DNA from: Polyodon spathula
Lineage: Eukaryota; Chordata; Actinopteri; Acipenseriformes; Polyodontidae
NCBI RefSeq assembly: GCF_017654505.1
Contig: NC_054534.1
Location: forward strand, 43,436,226 to 43,500,225
Direction of reading: 5' to 3'
DNA: 64,000 bases
Every line of letters starts with the position of its first letter. The first letter of the stretch is position 1. This document shows, in pieces, positions 24,922 to 35,503 of the stretch. Below the pieces are notes generated by a model. It was given only the letters and a program-made list of their open reading frames with translations, was not told where the DNA came from and made no database searches. A program made the translations under genes and the position numbers.

Positions 24922-26025
24922 CATAAAAAAAGTTTGAAGCTTCGATGAACGAGATCATTCTTCTAAACTAAGATTTCCACTTTTGTTACAACTACAAAAA
25001 AAAAGACAGAAAAGATAATTCTGATTTCCATTTATTACATATAAAATAAACAAATAAGTGCCTACAATTTAGAAACTGTAATAATAAGCAGAACCAGTTA
25101 CCAGCTTTATCTGGCCATAAACCTTGCGTACAGTAGGTAGTTTCTGCTGTAGGCTGTCAACATTCATATTGGACAACTTTAGCTAATTAGATTAATGTAT
25201 GGATGAGGATATGAGGGTCTGCAAAACACATTCCTATTAGTTTAATAAAATCAATTTTGTCATTTGAAACATTATAATGAAAAGGAAATATTCATATTAA
25301 GGGAAAACAAAATATTGAATCACTCTAATTAGAATGTATTAATATGTATATGTTAATTAGAGAAAGGACCTTGGGCACAACTGTATTTCTCTTCTTTTTC
25401 TTTCTTTTTTTTTTTTTTTTTTTGGTTTCATAGTGATATAACAGCATTGCCTGCCTCCCCAACACACTTTCCTCTCTTCTGAGATTAAATAGGTATGATG
25501 GTAATGGAGGCCTGGGCAAGGAAGCACAGTCTAACAAGAGGCCTGGAAGATGGTCCAAGCTTAAGGAGTCTTCACCCAAGTTAAAGCATAGAATATTTGT
25601 AAATTGTAGACAATATTAGTACTGACCAGAAGAGCTACTGTAACTAATGAAACAATCATGCAAATGTACTTACTGGAAAAGGTGACTAACCATAGAACAC
25701 TTAAACCTGTCAGGAAGAGACATCAGAAAATAGTCACTCTACAGTTCAAAGGGGGCACTATAGCCTACTGTACACCCATATTAACTATACTATTATCTGC
25801 TCTATTATACCCATGGCAGGATAACATTAAATAGGTCTTTCACAATGAAAATCTTTGTAGCACTTTGTAATTAATTATAACCTCCTCAGTCCCTGTATCC
25901 ATTTTTTAGGTGCTAGAACCTAAAATGCATTTAAATAGAGCCTTTACAGAACCTTCTGGTGTGGTTTATATTGTATTACAGTGTTTTTGTTAATCTTTGG
26001 AAACATTAAAATATGACCAACTTAA
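24052..26025. other. AT-rich intergenic DNA with simple repeats
   Basis: (AT)n tracts lie at 24127-24188 and 24281-24345, an A-run of about 36 at 24885-24920 and a T-run at 25405-25425. I see no coding motif. Confidence 0.6.
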
Positions 26026-26029
26026 ATCA

Positions 26030-26470
26030 GGGGTAGGCAACCTTCGCTCTTCCAATCCATCCGACTGCAGAACTTTGTTCCAACAAAACCTTTAGTTATT
26101 TAATTGACCTCCAACAGGTTTTTTCCTAATTCAAAAAAGTTTTACATTAGTATTTCAGGATTATTTTGGTCAGTAGATTATTGTGAAAGGTGGAGGTGGC
26201 TGTATTGACCAAAAATGAACGAGCAGTGGACAGACAGAGGCAACATAAAGTGAAACTACACTGCTTGTTGGTACTGTCACCCTGCAGGGCAGGCTCCATG
26301 GATCGGGGTGACAGTGCTATATGAGTATAATCAATAGCACCCATCACATGGGGAAGCCAGCAACCAGGGTAAAAACCCATTTTCATGTGCTGTAAACCTG
26401 TCCTCTGTGTGGGAAATGTAATATAATTCCCTGTGAGCTTCAGCAGGGCTTTTTTGTTGTATATTGCGCG
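26030..26470 (-). pseudogene. Harbinger-like transposase relic
   Basis: The minus strand from 26386 reads GFYPGCWLPHVMGAIDYTHI, equivalent to the GFPxVIGAIDCTHI motif around the first catalytic aspartate of HARBI1/PIF-Harbinger transposases. A degenerate downstream part follows (FLVNTATSTFHNNLLTK). Upstream (26530-26390) AEAHRELYYISHTEDRFTAH matches the preceding region in another frame. The left edge at 26029 (caggggtaggcaacc) instead resembles a hAT-type terminus, so boundaries are uncertain. Confidence 0.6.
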
Positions 26471-26525
26471 TTATTAAATAGGTTGCAGTTAAAGCTGAAT
26501 GACTTAGTTTAGTAGTTACTACTCT

Positions 26526-27650
26526 AAAGCAGGGGTGCTTTAACATACGGACTGCAGGGCAATATTTGGTGGCCCGCCCATTAGTTTTTTAAATTGCTTT
26601 GATGTACTGCATCATTTTGGAATTCTTCTTTAAAACAACTGGCCTCTTTAATATAACACGTGTACTCAACATGTGCAGTGTGCATTGTATGAGTGACATT
26701 CCCACTAACAAAGGTAGTAAAATAGGCAATCAAATGTCGCACATGATCCGTTTCCTCACTCACACATGTAACAGTATAGGACACATAATTTAGATTAGGA
26801 TAGCGAAGCAAAGGCCTATTTAAACTATTTATTTTACTTTGTGTGAAATTTTAAATCAGTAGCCAAAAAGCAGTTGGAGATGACAGAGAAGCGAAAGATT
26901 GTTTTTTTCACTGAATAATTTTGACGGCAAGGCAAATATATTTGATTTGTAGTGCAACGGCTGCAGTTATGAAAGATTATAACATCAATGTCACTGCACA
27001 ACGCAACATATTCTTAGTTTACTGGAAATAAAAGAAGCTGTGGATTCTCAATGAAAGGTTTTTTTTTTTTTTTATAATGAGAAGAAAAAGTGAAAGTGGT
27101 GTGGTTGCATCTGCTGCCAAACCTTTTTGAATTTGTTAAAAGGTGCATGCTTAAAACAACTGATGTACTGTAGTATACCCTGAAAAAACAGAACATTTTT
27201 CTAATGTCAGTCTGTCTCATAACTAGGTTGCTGAGTGCATTACTGAAATGGCAGGTAATATTAACAATAATGTTATTGAAGAGCTTTTAAGTTTAAGCAT
27301 GAACACAACCACAGGAAATGATTTTTTAACTAAAAGAAGCCATGGAAAGTACAGAATTACCTTGGAAGAAAGTAACTGGGATTACAACAGAGGGTGCCAC
27401 CATATATGACCTGGCAAAAGAGCGGACTGGCTAGCAGAGTGCTGGAAAAAATTAAAGAAAGAAATGCAGAAGTATCCATTTTCTTACATTGGATTCTGCA
27501 GCAGCAGGCATTATGTGAAAAAGTTGCAGAATTAGAACACGTAATGAGCATTGTTATCAAGTGTGCCAGAAAAGAAGTGTCAAATAATTCATTCAGGCTA
27601 CAATAAAAGAACAGTGTGCCAGAAGTAACTCAATATAACTTAACAAACCA
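26526..27650 (+). pseudogene. hAT transposase relic (GTF2IRD2-like group)
   Basis: The left edge caggggtgctttaacatacg resembles a hAT terminus. From about 26880 broken frames follow this family: TEKRKIVFF at the N-terminus, then near 27100-27230 ASAAKPF ... MLKTTD ... MSVCLIT, then the 27394-27606 frame with SRVLEKIKERNAEVSIFLHW and ILQQQALCEKVAELEHVM. The last corresponds to the HCIIHQQALCxKxLxxxHVM motif of GTF2IRD2/FAM200-type hAT proteins, with HCI changed to HWI. The C-terminal half is missing. Stops and frameshifts are many. Confidence 0.7.
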
Positions 27651-28690
27651 ATGTCAACAAAGTTTTTTTGTATTCCTTATTCACAGTTACTGTTCTTTGG
27701 GGATTCTTCCCTTTTGGTTTCATTTTTGAGGTTATGTGAAATATTTTATGATCTTCCACAGAGAGCAAAATCCAGATTTGTTCTGAAAGATAAAAAAATA
27801 TGTTGATAGATGAAAATACAGTTGAATATTTAAACAATATGGAGAGATTGTTATACGCATAATTATAAATACAACGCCATTAAATCTGTGCCAAGTTTCA
27901 TTGCTCTATGCAGTTATTATACTACATCTAATTTTGAAACACTCCCAAAAGCAGGAACTATATTTATGTTAGATATTTTAAACAAGTGACCTATTCCCTG
28001 GCATTTCATGCCAATGAAATGATAAACAAGACATTAAATACATATTACTCCAATAAAAATACTTTTTTGTCTGTTCTGACTTTCAAGTTTGTTTTCTGAA
28101 AGCTTATTTGTTTTACTTTCTGTAGTAACATTGCATTTAATGTGTGATTGTGAAGTTAAATAGCAATCGATCATATTTTCTCCAAATTCCATTACGAGAT
28201 GTGCAAAATAATTTACCTCCATCTGCATGTAAAGTTTATTTCGAAAAATTTATTGACTTGATCCTCAGCTGAAATATACTTTGCATTTTTTGTTTTGTCA
28301 TCCATTTTTGGTATTTTGCTCCAATGCTGAAAACTAGATTTTAGCAACCAAAATTACAATGCTACATTGACTTCGTCTCACCTCCTACTAGTACAGCAGC
28401 AGAAAACATATTTTTGAAGCAAAGCAAACCAAACCGACAGTACAGCATGGGTTATTATACACCAAATTAACCATCAGAGTCTATAGAATTTGATTCTTGA
28501 TTCTGCCATTGCATAAAACCTGTGCAATTTTTGGAGTTGGATTCAATAAGTCAATTTCTTTTGCTATCAAATATGAATGTTCAGATTAAAATGTCACTAA
28601 AACAGCATTTAAAACAAAGACAACTGATAAGTGTCCTATCACTAAAATTATCTTTGAATATTTCACTTTTGTTTAGGATAACCTGTTTGT
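27651..28690. other. No feature recognised
   Basis: AT-rich sequence without transposon motifs, interrupted on its right by the LTR element. Confidence 0.55.
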
Positions 28691-28695
28691 GAACA

Positions 28696-29107
28696 TGTGG
28701 CAGAGCAAAGCTCTGCCCTTTTAAATTGGCAGGGATGGGGTTAACTTCCCCTGCCTGCCTGGGTTTATTATGTTCAGGTGGCTGGGGTTGATTAGTTGAT
28801 TAGGTTGATTAACGATCAATCAGCGCCCAGCCACCTGATATAAAAGGAGGCCTCAGCTTCTCATTTGGGGAGAGGGAGCTGAGGAAGCAGGTTGGTTTTT
28901 TTGGTTGTGTAGAAAACTTGAATCCAGTGAAGGCATTGCCCAGCCTGGAAACTGTTATTTTTGTGAGTTTTGTTTTTGCTTTATTTGTGTTTGAGTATTT
29001 GTTATTTTGCCCGTGTGCACTTTATTTTTGTTTATTTATAATAAAATAGTTATTTTTTTGAACTGCAGTCTGTCTCTGGGCCTCTATCCACTCGCCAGCC
29101 TGCCACA
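28696..29107 (+). repeat. 5' LTR
   Basis: It starts TGTGGCAGAGC and ends CTGCCACA. TATAAAAGG lies near 28840 and AATAAA near 29040, with a T-rich stretch after it, consistent with U3-R-U5 order. A short internal inverted repeat gattaacgatcaatc is present at about 28807. Confidence 0.93.
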
Positions 29108-29109
29108 TT

Positions 29110-29126
29110 TGGTGTCAGAAGTGGGA
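29110..29126 (+). promoter_or_regulatory. Primer binding site, tRNA-Leu type
   Basis: tggtgtcagaagtggga begins two bases after the LTR. Its reverse complement ends TCTGACACCA, the 3' end of tRNA-Leu including CCA. Complementarity is by memory of the tRNA sequence. Confidence 0.85.
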
Positions 29127-29208
29127 TAGCGCCACCTAGAGGCTCAGAGCAGTATTTATTTATTTTTATTTATTTTTTTTGGGGGGGGAAAAAAAAAAAA
29201 AAAAAAAA

Positions 29209-30078
29209 ATGGGAAAGAAGAGCAGACAGCGGCAAAGGCAGGAAAAGCAGCTGAAGAAATGTAAGCTGCTGCAGCCACCGCTGGAGGACCCGGCCAGCCT
29301 CTTCCCCTGGTGTTCCTGGTGCGGGAAGGAGGACCATCGTTGGCGGTCCTGCCCAGACGTGCCACCGGCAAACTGGTGTGGCCGGTGTGAGGAGGACGGC
29401 CACAACTGGGCAGGATGCCCCTACAACCAGGCCCAGGAAGAGGTGCAGTGTTCACCCCGGGCATCAGGGGCCACCCCACTACCTCTAGCACCACCACCTT
29501 CACCACCGTCCCAGGAGATCTGGGACTGGTTGATGCACCCTGAGGCAGACCTCGTCCACGATCTCCCCATAGTTATCAACACGCTGTGGCGTCGAGATGG
29601 GGAGAGGTGGGAACAGTGGGAGGAACAGCACCACCCGGCCTCCTTCCCAGAGATTGCCCTCATGGTGGTTAATTACCTGGCGGTAGACATGGGAGATCCA
29701 CCGGTCACTCCAATAAAGAGAGGTGAGCCGCCTTCCCGAGAGCCAGAGAGGGGTGAGCTGCCGTCGCTCCCAGAGCCAGAGAGGGAGGAGGATCTGCTGT
29801 CGCTCCCAGAGCCAGAGAGGGAGGAGGAGCTGCCGTCACTCCCAGAGCCAGAGAGGAGTGAGGAGCTGCCGTCGCTCCCAGAGCCAGAGAGGGGTGAGGA
29901 TCTGCTGTCGCTCCCAGAGCCAGAGAGGGAGGAGGAGCCGCCGTCGCTCCCAGAGCCAGAGAGGGAGGAGGATCTGCTGTCGCTCCCAGAGCCAGAGAGG
30001 GAGGAGGATCTGCTGTCGCTCCCAGAGCCAGAGAGGGAGGAGGAGCTGCCGTCACTCCCAGAGCCAGAGAGGGAGTGA
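29209..30078 (+). CDS. Gag-like protein, two CCHC zinc knuckles plus repeats
   Basis: I start at ATG 29209, after an A-run; the frame is open slightly upstream but lacks an ATG. The N-terminus is strongly basic (MGKKSRQRQRQEKQLKK). Two CX2CX4HX4C knuckles follow at residues ~36-50 (CSWCGKEDHRWRSC) and ~59-73 (CGRCEEDGHNWAGC), the RNA-binding signature of retroelement nucleocapsids. A proline-rich linker and a Trp-rich segment (about residues 100-160) precede a 12-residue repeat EEDLPSLPEPER. The frame ends at 30078 because one base is extra at about 30070. The following frame resumes the same repeats, so the original product was longer. No capsid major homology region is evident. Confidence 0.75.
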   Translation: MGKKSRQRQRQEKQLKKCKLLQPPLEDPASLFPWCSWCGKEDHRWRSCPDVPPANWCGRCEEDGHNWAGCPYNQAQEEVQCSPRASGATPLPLAPPPSPPSQEIWDWLMHPEADLVHDLPIVINTLWRRDGERWEQWEEQHHPASFPEIALMVVNYLAVDMGDPPVTPIKRGEPPSREPERGELPSLPEPEREEDLLSLPEPEREEELPSLPEPERSEELPSLPEPERGEDLLSLPEPEREEEPPSLPEPEREEDLLSLPEPEREEDLLSLPEPEREEELPSLPEPERE

Positions 30079-30640
30079 GGAGCTGCCGTCGCTCCCAGAG
30101 CCAGAGAGGGAGGAGGATCTGCCGTCGCTCCCAGAGCCAGAGAGGGAGGAGGATCTGCCGTCGCTCCCAGAGCCAGAGAGGGGTGAGGAGCTGCCGTCGC
30201 TCCCAGAGCCAGAGAGGGAGGAGGATCTGCCGTCGCTCCCAGAGCCAGAGAGGGAGGAGGATCTGCTGTCGCTCCCAGAGCCAGAGAGGGAGGAGGATCT
30301 GCTGTCGCTCCCAGAGCCAGAGAGGGAGGAGGATCTGCTGTCGCTCCCAGAGCCAGAGAGGAGTGAGGAGCTGCCGTCGCTCCCAGAGCCAGAGAGGGAG
30401 GAGGAGCTGCCGTCGCTCCCAGAGCCAGAGAGGGAGGAGGATCTGCTGTCGCTCCCAGAGCCAGAGAGGGAGGAGGAGCCTCCGTCACTCCCAGAGCCAG
30501 AGAGGGAGGAGGAGCCTGCCGTCGCTCCCAGAGCCAGAGAGGGAGGAGGATCTGCTGTCGCTCCCAGAGCCAGAGAGGGAGGAGGATCTGCCGTCGTCCC
30601 CAGAGCCAGAGAGGGGTGAGGAGCCGCCGCCGCTCTCAGA
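29720..30640 (+). repeat. 36-bp tandem array coding EE(D/E)LPSLPEPER
   Basis: About 25 units of gaggaggatctgccgtcgct + cccagagccagagagg occur with D/E, P/L and G/S variants. Single extra bases near 30070 and 30513 shift frame. The other frames also lack stops (RRSQSQRG type), so shifted translation stays open. Confidence 0.92.
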
Positions 30641-30739
30641 GCCCGAGAGGGAGGAGCCGCCGCTCCCAGAGCCAGAGGGAGGAGGAGCCGCCGCTCTCAG
30701 AGCCCGAGAGGGAGGAGCCACCAGAGGGAGCCGGGCCGC

Positions 30740-31040
30740 CGCCGCCGCACCCCGCCTCCGCCACCAGAGGGAGCCGGGCCGCCGCCGCCGCCTCCGCCAC
30801 CAGAGGGAGCCGGGCCGCCGCCGCCGCCTCCGCCACCAGAGGGAGCCGGGCCGCCGCCGCCGCCTCCGCCACCAGAGGGAGCCCGCCGCCGCCGCCTCCG
30901 CCACCAGAGGGAGCCGGGCCGCCGTCGCCGCCTCCGCCACCAGAGGGAGCCGGGCCGCCGTCGCCGCCTCCGCCACCAGAGGGAGCCGGGCCGCCGTCGC
31001 CGCCTCCGCCACCAGAGGGAGCCGGGCCGCCGTCGCCATG
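30740..31040 (+). repeat. GC-rich 36-bp array coding PPPPPEGAGPP
   Basis: About eight units of gccgcctccgccaccagagg + gagccgggccgc. In the frame that continues the first array it would give a Pro/Gly-rich tail, though which frame was original is uncertain. CG-rich composition is unlike the rest of the window. Confidence 0.9.
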
Positions 31041-31224
31041 CTACCTTGGACATTCGGGGCCCCCTCAACCAAAGAAGGCTTGGGGGCTCCGACATCAACC
31101 CCGCCCACCACCACCCACCATAACAGCCCACCCAAGGGACATAATTGGACTCTTGGGGGGAGGAGGGGGGGAGGGGGGGAGTTGGCCGATTGCGGCCGGT
31201 GTACGTTGTACATGGGGGGAGGTG

Positions 31225-31635
31225 TGTGGCAGAGCAAAGCTCTGCCCTTTAAATTGGCAGGGATGGGGTTAACTTCCCCTGCCTGCCTGGGTTTATTATG
31301 TTCAGGTGGCTGGGGTTGATTAGTTGATTAGGTTGATTAACGATCAATCAGCGCCCAGCCACCTGATATAAAAGGAGGCCTCAGCTTCTCATTTGGGGAG
31401 AGGGAGCTGAGGAAGCAGGTTGGTTTTTTTGGTTGTGTAGAAAACTTGAATCCAGTGAAGGCATTGCCCAGCCTGGAAACTGTTATTTTTGTGAGTTTTG
31501 TTTTTGCTTTATTTGTGTTTGAGTATTTGTTATTTTGCCCGTGTGCACTTTATTTTTGTTTATTTATAATAAAATAGTTATTTTTTTGAACTGCAGTCTG
31601 TCTCTGGGCCTCTATCCACTCGCCAGCCTGCCACA
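31225..31635 (+). repeat. 3' LTR
   Basis: Same as the 5' LTR apart from ccctttaaat for cccttttaaat. It ends CCACA at 31635, followed by the GAACA duplication. Confidence 0.93.
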
Positions 31636-31829
31636 GAACATTTTAACAAAATTAAACAAAAAATGACAGGCATGAAAAGTAAACACAACTCAAAATAAAA
31701 GTAAAAATACAAATAAAGGTCAATGAAAATGTACACAACAAAACAGTTTATTTTCCAGCTCCATGCATGGTGTGAGGAAGTGAAAAAGTGTGAGGTCTGG
31801 AAAGAGACATAACTGGGAGTGGGGATGTA

Positions 31830-34178
31830 AGTGATCTGATGATGCAAGTCTCTGGTGTGCTGAACAATAAACGACTTCCCTGGATTGAAGAGTTCAGACA
31901 GGAGGGGAGAGTCATCACCAACATTCAAGCTCTGGGATGACCTGCTGGTCCAGGTGTTGCGCCCACTGAAGATGTTCATCGTGCCACTAGGGATGGGTTC
32001 TGGCATGTTCAACAGTCAGCCAAGACTGAATTCCTACCACTTCTCTTTGCCTCAAACAGAACATATTATGCCAGTTATCTGCTTGTCTTATTGCTTGCTA
32101 TGAGGTGCTTACCAAAACAGGTGGAAGTGAATTAATTAATCAAGGGACCTTGTGCAGTCAAATTCTAAAGGCCAGTTCAAGGGTGTATTGTTAGACTTTA
32201 CATTTCAAAATATTGAGAACAAGGACATGAAGGGAGCAGGAGGAATCATTGGCCTCACAATGTAAGGCCTAGCCCTATATAGATGGTTCCTGGCACACCC
32301 AGTCACAGCTCTTTATGTAGCTCAATTCCTTGCCTGTATTGGTGGAGGTAGATCTGGAGATGATCAACAGCATCGCTCAGCTCAAAAGGAGTCGCAGAGT
32401 AGATGACATGGTGATGTAAAGAAACTGAAGGATACGTTCAGTGACATCTACATAGATCCCTTTAATCTCACTGATGCTTCCCCAAAGCTACTGAACAATA
32501 AAAGGAGGAAAGATATGGCAAAGATTTTTGTGCATGGGTACAAAACTTGATTCCAGTACTTCAAAAAGCCGGTTTGATTTAATGCCAAAGTCAAACATTA
32601 AGACAATGTCTGAAATTAACAAAAAGTCAAGGTAAAAACCATCAATGAATGGGGAGGTGATGTACCTTCGTCTTCTAATTCCTTTAAGATAGTCCCCCTA
32701 CAGCAAACCTTAGCCTTTGAAAATGCCCCTGTGAGTCTGTTCAACGAAGATGGTACAATGATAGCCTGCACCAAATTAGACTTTTTGCATAAACTGAAGG
32801 ATACAGTGACTTGAGAAAGTCTGACAAGTTGTGCAAATACTGTCATCTATGATGAGCATGCAGTAATTCAGGTGTTACCTGTTCAAAATACAGCTCTATC
32901 TGTTACATTCCAGGATATGGCCAAGAACTTTCTGTCTCATGCGATGAAGTCCACCAAAAACATCAGCACTGAGACCATTTCTCAAGTGCATATTGTATTT
33001 GACAAATACATTGAGAACAGTATCAAGTCACAGACAAGAGAGATATGCAGGGAAGGAAAATCCAGCTGTGTTTACTGAGTGCAGGAGGAAGTCAGAGTAC
33101 CACCTAACTAGAAACAGTTCCTCAGTGTGAATGAAAACAAGTCAGACCTTGCAACTTTCCACACAGATTACATGACAGAGAATAGTGCACACTATCTGAC
33201 TGCAAACCAGTAATTTTTTGTCACTGGTGGGCATGAGGAGATAGCTGTGGCCATCTCTTCCAACTTGGTGTCACAATGTCCAGAATTAGATTCCAATCAA
33301 GAAGCAGACACAAAGATTATTCTGCATGTCATTTATAGTAGCAGAGGCTGGAGCAGACGTCATTGTTGTGTGCAGCCCAGACACAGATGTCTTAGTGCTG
33401 CTTCTACACCATCGCCCCTCCATGAAGGCCAAAGAGATTTACTTCATGACAGGAAGGTGAGGAAAACATACAAAACTCACAAGGTTCATCCCCATCCACA
33501 CAATTTAGTCTAACCAGAGCACAACACACTATCCTGTTACCTGTCTATGGCATAACATGATGTGACACTGTCAGTGCCCTATTTGGACATGGAAAGAAAA
33601 AGGCATTCGGGATCATGATGAAGGATGCAGACACATTTCAGGCCATGGCAACATTGGGAGACACCACCAAGCTAGGTGATAGTGAAAAGGCTACTGCAGC
33701 ACAGTTTGTTAGTTGTTTCTACGAGGAAAGCACATTTTGTGGGTTGTTGAATGAGCTCAGATGGAAGAAAGCAAAGGGTATTGCTGCTAAGAAGCTTCCA
33801 CCAACTGATGACAGCTTTATGCTGCACCTGATTCAATGTCTGTACCAAGTGTTCATTCGGAAGCATTCAGACATTGGCATGCTTGATGTTCCTTCACCAA
33901 TACACTTTGAGAAGGAAGTGGATGGTAAATTGAGGCCAAAGCTAGTTAGCCAATCAGCAACTGCTCCAGATTTGCTACATGATCTTGTATGTGACTGCAC
34001 CTCTGACTTGTGTTGGAAAATTGTTCCTGTTTCATGTATAATCAACCTTGTACAGCAGTCTGTTCATGTGAGGCAACATTTCATGGTGATGAAGACAACT
34101 GTTCAAATCCATTGACAAAAGAAGCTATTGACTTTTTTGAGAGCAATGAGGACAATGAAGATGAATATGTTATTTAAG
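31830..34178 (+). pseudogene. Relic of uncharacterised PIN/FEN-like nuclease gene
   Basis: Broken frames in one order suggest a ~700-residue protein that I know as a widespread, unnamed, multicopy animal family. Seen parts: FKLWDDLLVQVLRPLKMFIV (31935), FLPLLFASNRTYYASYL (32022), a middle part with KKLKDTFSDIYIDPFNLTDA (32417), VHIVFDKYIENSIKSQTREI (32990), EADTKIILHVIY (33304), then GADVIVVCSPDTDVLVLLLH (33352) and YFMTGR. EADT and SPDTD resemble the acidic motifs of FEN/XPG-type PIN nucleases; this is inference. The 33615-34115 frame gives LPPTDDSFMLHLIQCLYQVF and DLVCDCTSDLC. One frameshift near 34021 leads to a Cys-rich tail (CSCFMYNQPCTAVCSC) and a stop at 34176-34178. At least six disruptions are present. 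Confidence 0.6.
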
Positions 34179-35503
34179 ATTAAGCTGTTAATTTGTTATT
34201 TTGTTTGTTTCAATATTCTATTGAACATCTTATTAATGCCAATATGGTCTGTGTTTGAAAAAGGATTCTGAATTATTATCTGACAGACATTTGTAGATTT
34301 GCATTATTTCTAGCTTGTCTTTACACAAATTAATAACTATCAGTTGTTTATGACATTTCTTCACATACTTGTGACATGTAATGTATTATTACAGAGCATA
34401 TAAAATAATAATTGTGGAGCATATATTGTTCATTTTTAAGAAGTTGTACAATAATTTCACTGGAACATTACATTACCAAGTATGTATATTAAAATGATCC
34501 CAGAAGTGATGTCTTTCACTGTTAGATCACAAACAGCAAACTGTGAATTAATCAGGGGTTGGAACACATGTAACTATACATGCTATTTTGCCTTTAAAGA
34601 AGTAGTACATGAAAATGTGATTTATGGGCTAAAAAAAAAAGTTATTTAAGTGCGAGCAGGCTGGAGCAGGGGGTAAGGGTATTACATTGCAGATTTCTCA
34701 GCAAGTTTTCAGAGGTGGCATCATTATCATGATTCTTTATCCTGAGACCTAGAGCTTCATTTTAAATTATGTTGACAAATGTTGTACTGCCAGGGTTGGG
34801 TACCTCAAAATTGTGTGGGGTCTGCTGCTGGACTATACTGTATATACACGTCACAGAAAAGCCAGTACAGACACACTGATAGGCTGATTAAAAACATAAT
34901 TGTGATGTGAGCAGTAAACAAGAAAGTTAACCACTTTGGAGTATTTTTTTTTTGTTATTTGTCTAAGGAAGGTTTTTTTTTTATTTATTTGGTTGCCTAA
35001 GTACATTGCACACAGGACACCAAGGAATAAAAAAAAAAAAACCTGTCTACAGAATTAAGATACGTAGTTTGCGTCGCTTGCGGTGTGAAGTAGTTCATTA
35101 AAATTCTGTTTCTTTTTTTTCTCTCTCTGGTCTAGTCCAGTATGCATTGGCTGCTAAAAGAGATGAATGTCGTGGTGACTCCTCATTTTCCAGATTTCTG
35201 TGAAATTGCGAATTAGACCCCTATAGTAAGATTAAATATATAGTAAGATTAAAGGCAAAACTGTCATAGTAAATGTTTCATTTAGCAATAACTTTCAGAG
35301 TTTGAGTGAATAGTATGTGTTCATATACACAGTAATCAACTGTACCTTAAGCATTTTGTGTTATTCTGTTATTTGTGTTGCTAGTTTTATTATAAAAAAA
35401 AAAAAAGCTATTGGTGCTGTGCACTATTGTATAAACAAATTGTATAATGAACTCCAGTCAGCTGTGGCCAACTAAGGATCACGATACAATCTATATGCGT
35501 CAA
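34179..35503. other. No gene seen
   Basis: AT-rich flank with A- and T-runs (35029-35040, 35393-35405). No coding motif or element end was recognised. Confidence 0.55.

Larger units (their letters stand above)
28696..31635 (+). mobile_element. Non-autonomous gag-only LTR retrotransposon
   Basis: This is a complete element with two 411-412 bp LTRs (28696-29107 and 31225-31635) that I found to differ only by one T in a run. It is bounded TG...CA and flanked by a perfect 5-bp duplication GAACA (28691-28695 and 31636-31640). The primer site 29110-29126 (tggtgtcagaagtggga) is complementary to the 3' end of vertebrate tRNA-Leu. A purine-rich tract (atggggggagg, 31213-31223) precedes the 3' LTR. 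The interior of about 2.1 kb has a zinc-knuckle ORF and repeat arrays, with no protease, RT, RNase H or integrase. It must have used enzymes of another element. The near-identical LTRs imply a recent insertion. Confidence 0.92.

Noticed and set aside
29673..30488. Antisense Ser/Gly- and Ala/Pro-rich open frames opposite the gag-like repeats
   Set aside because: The 36-bp period keeps them open. The zinc knuckles and LTR orientation put coding on the plus strand.
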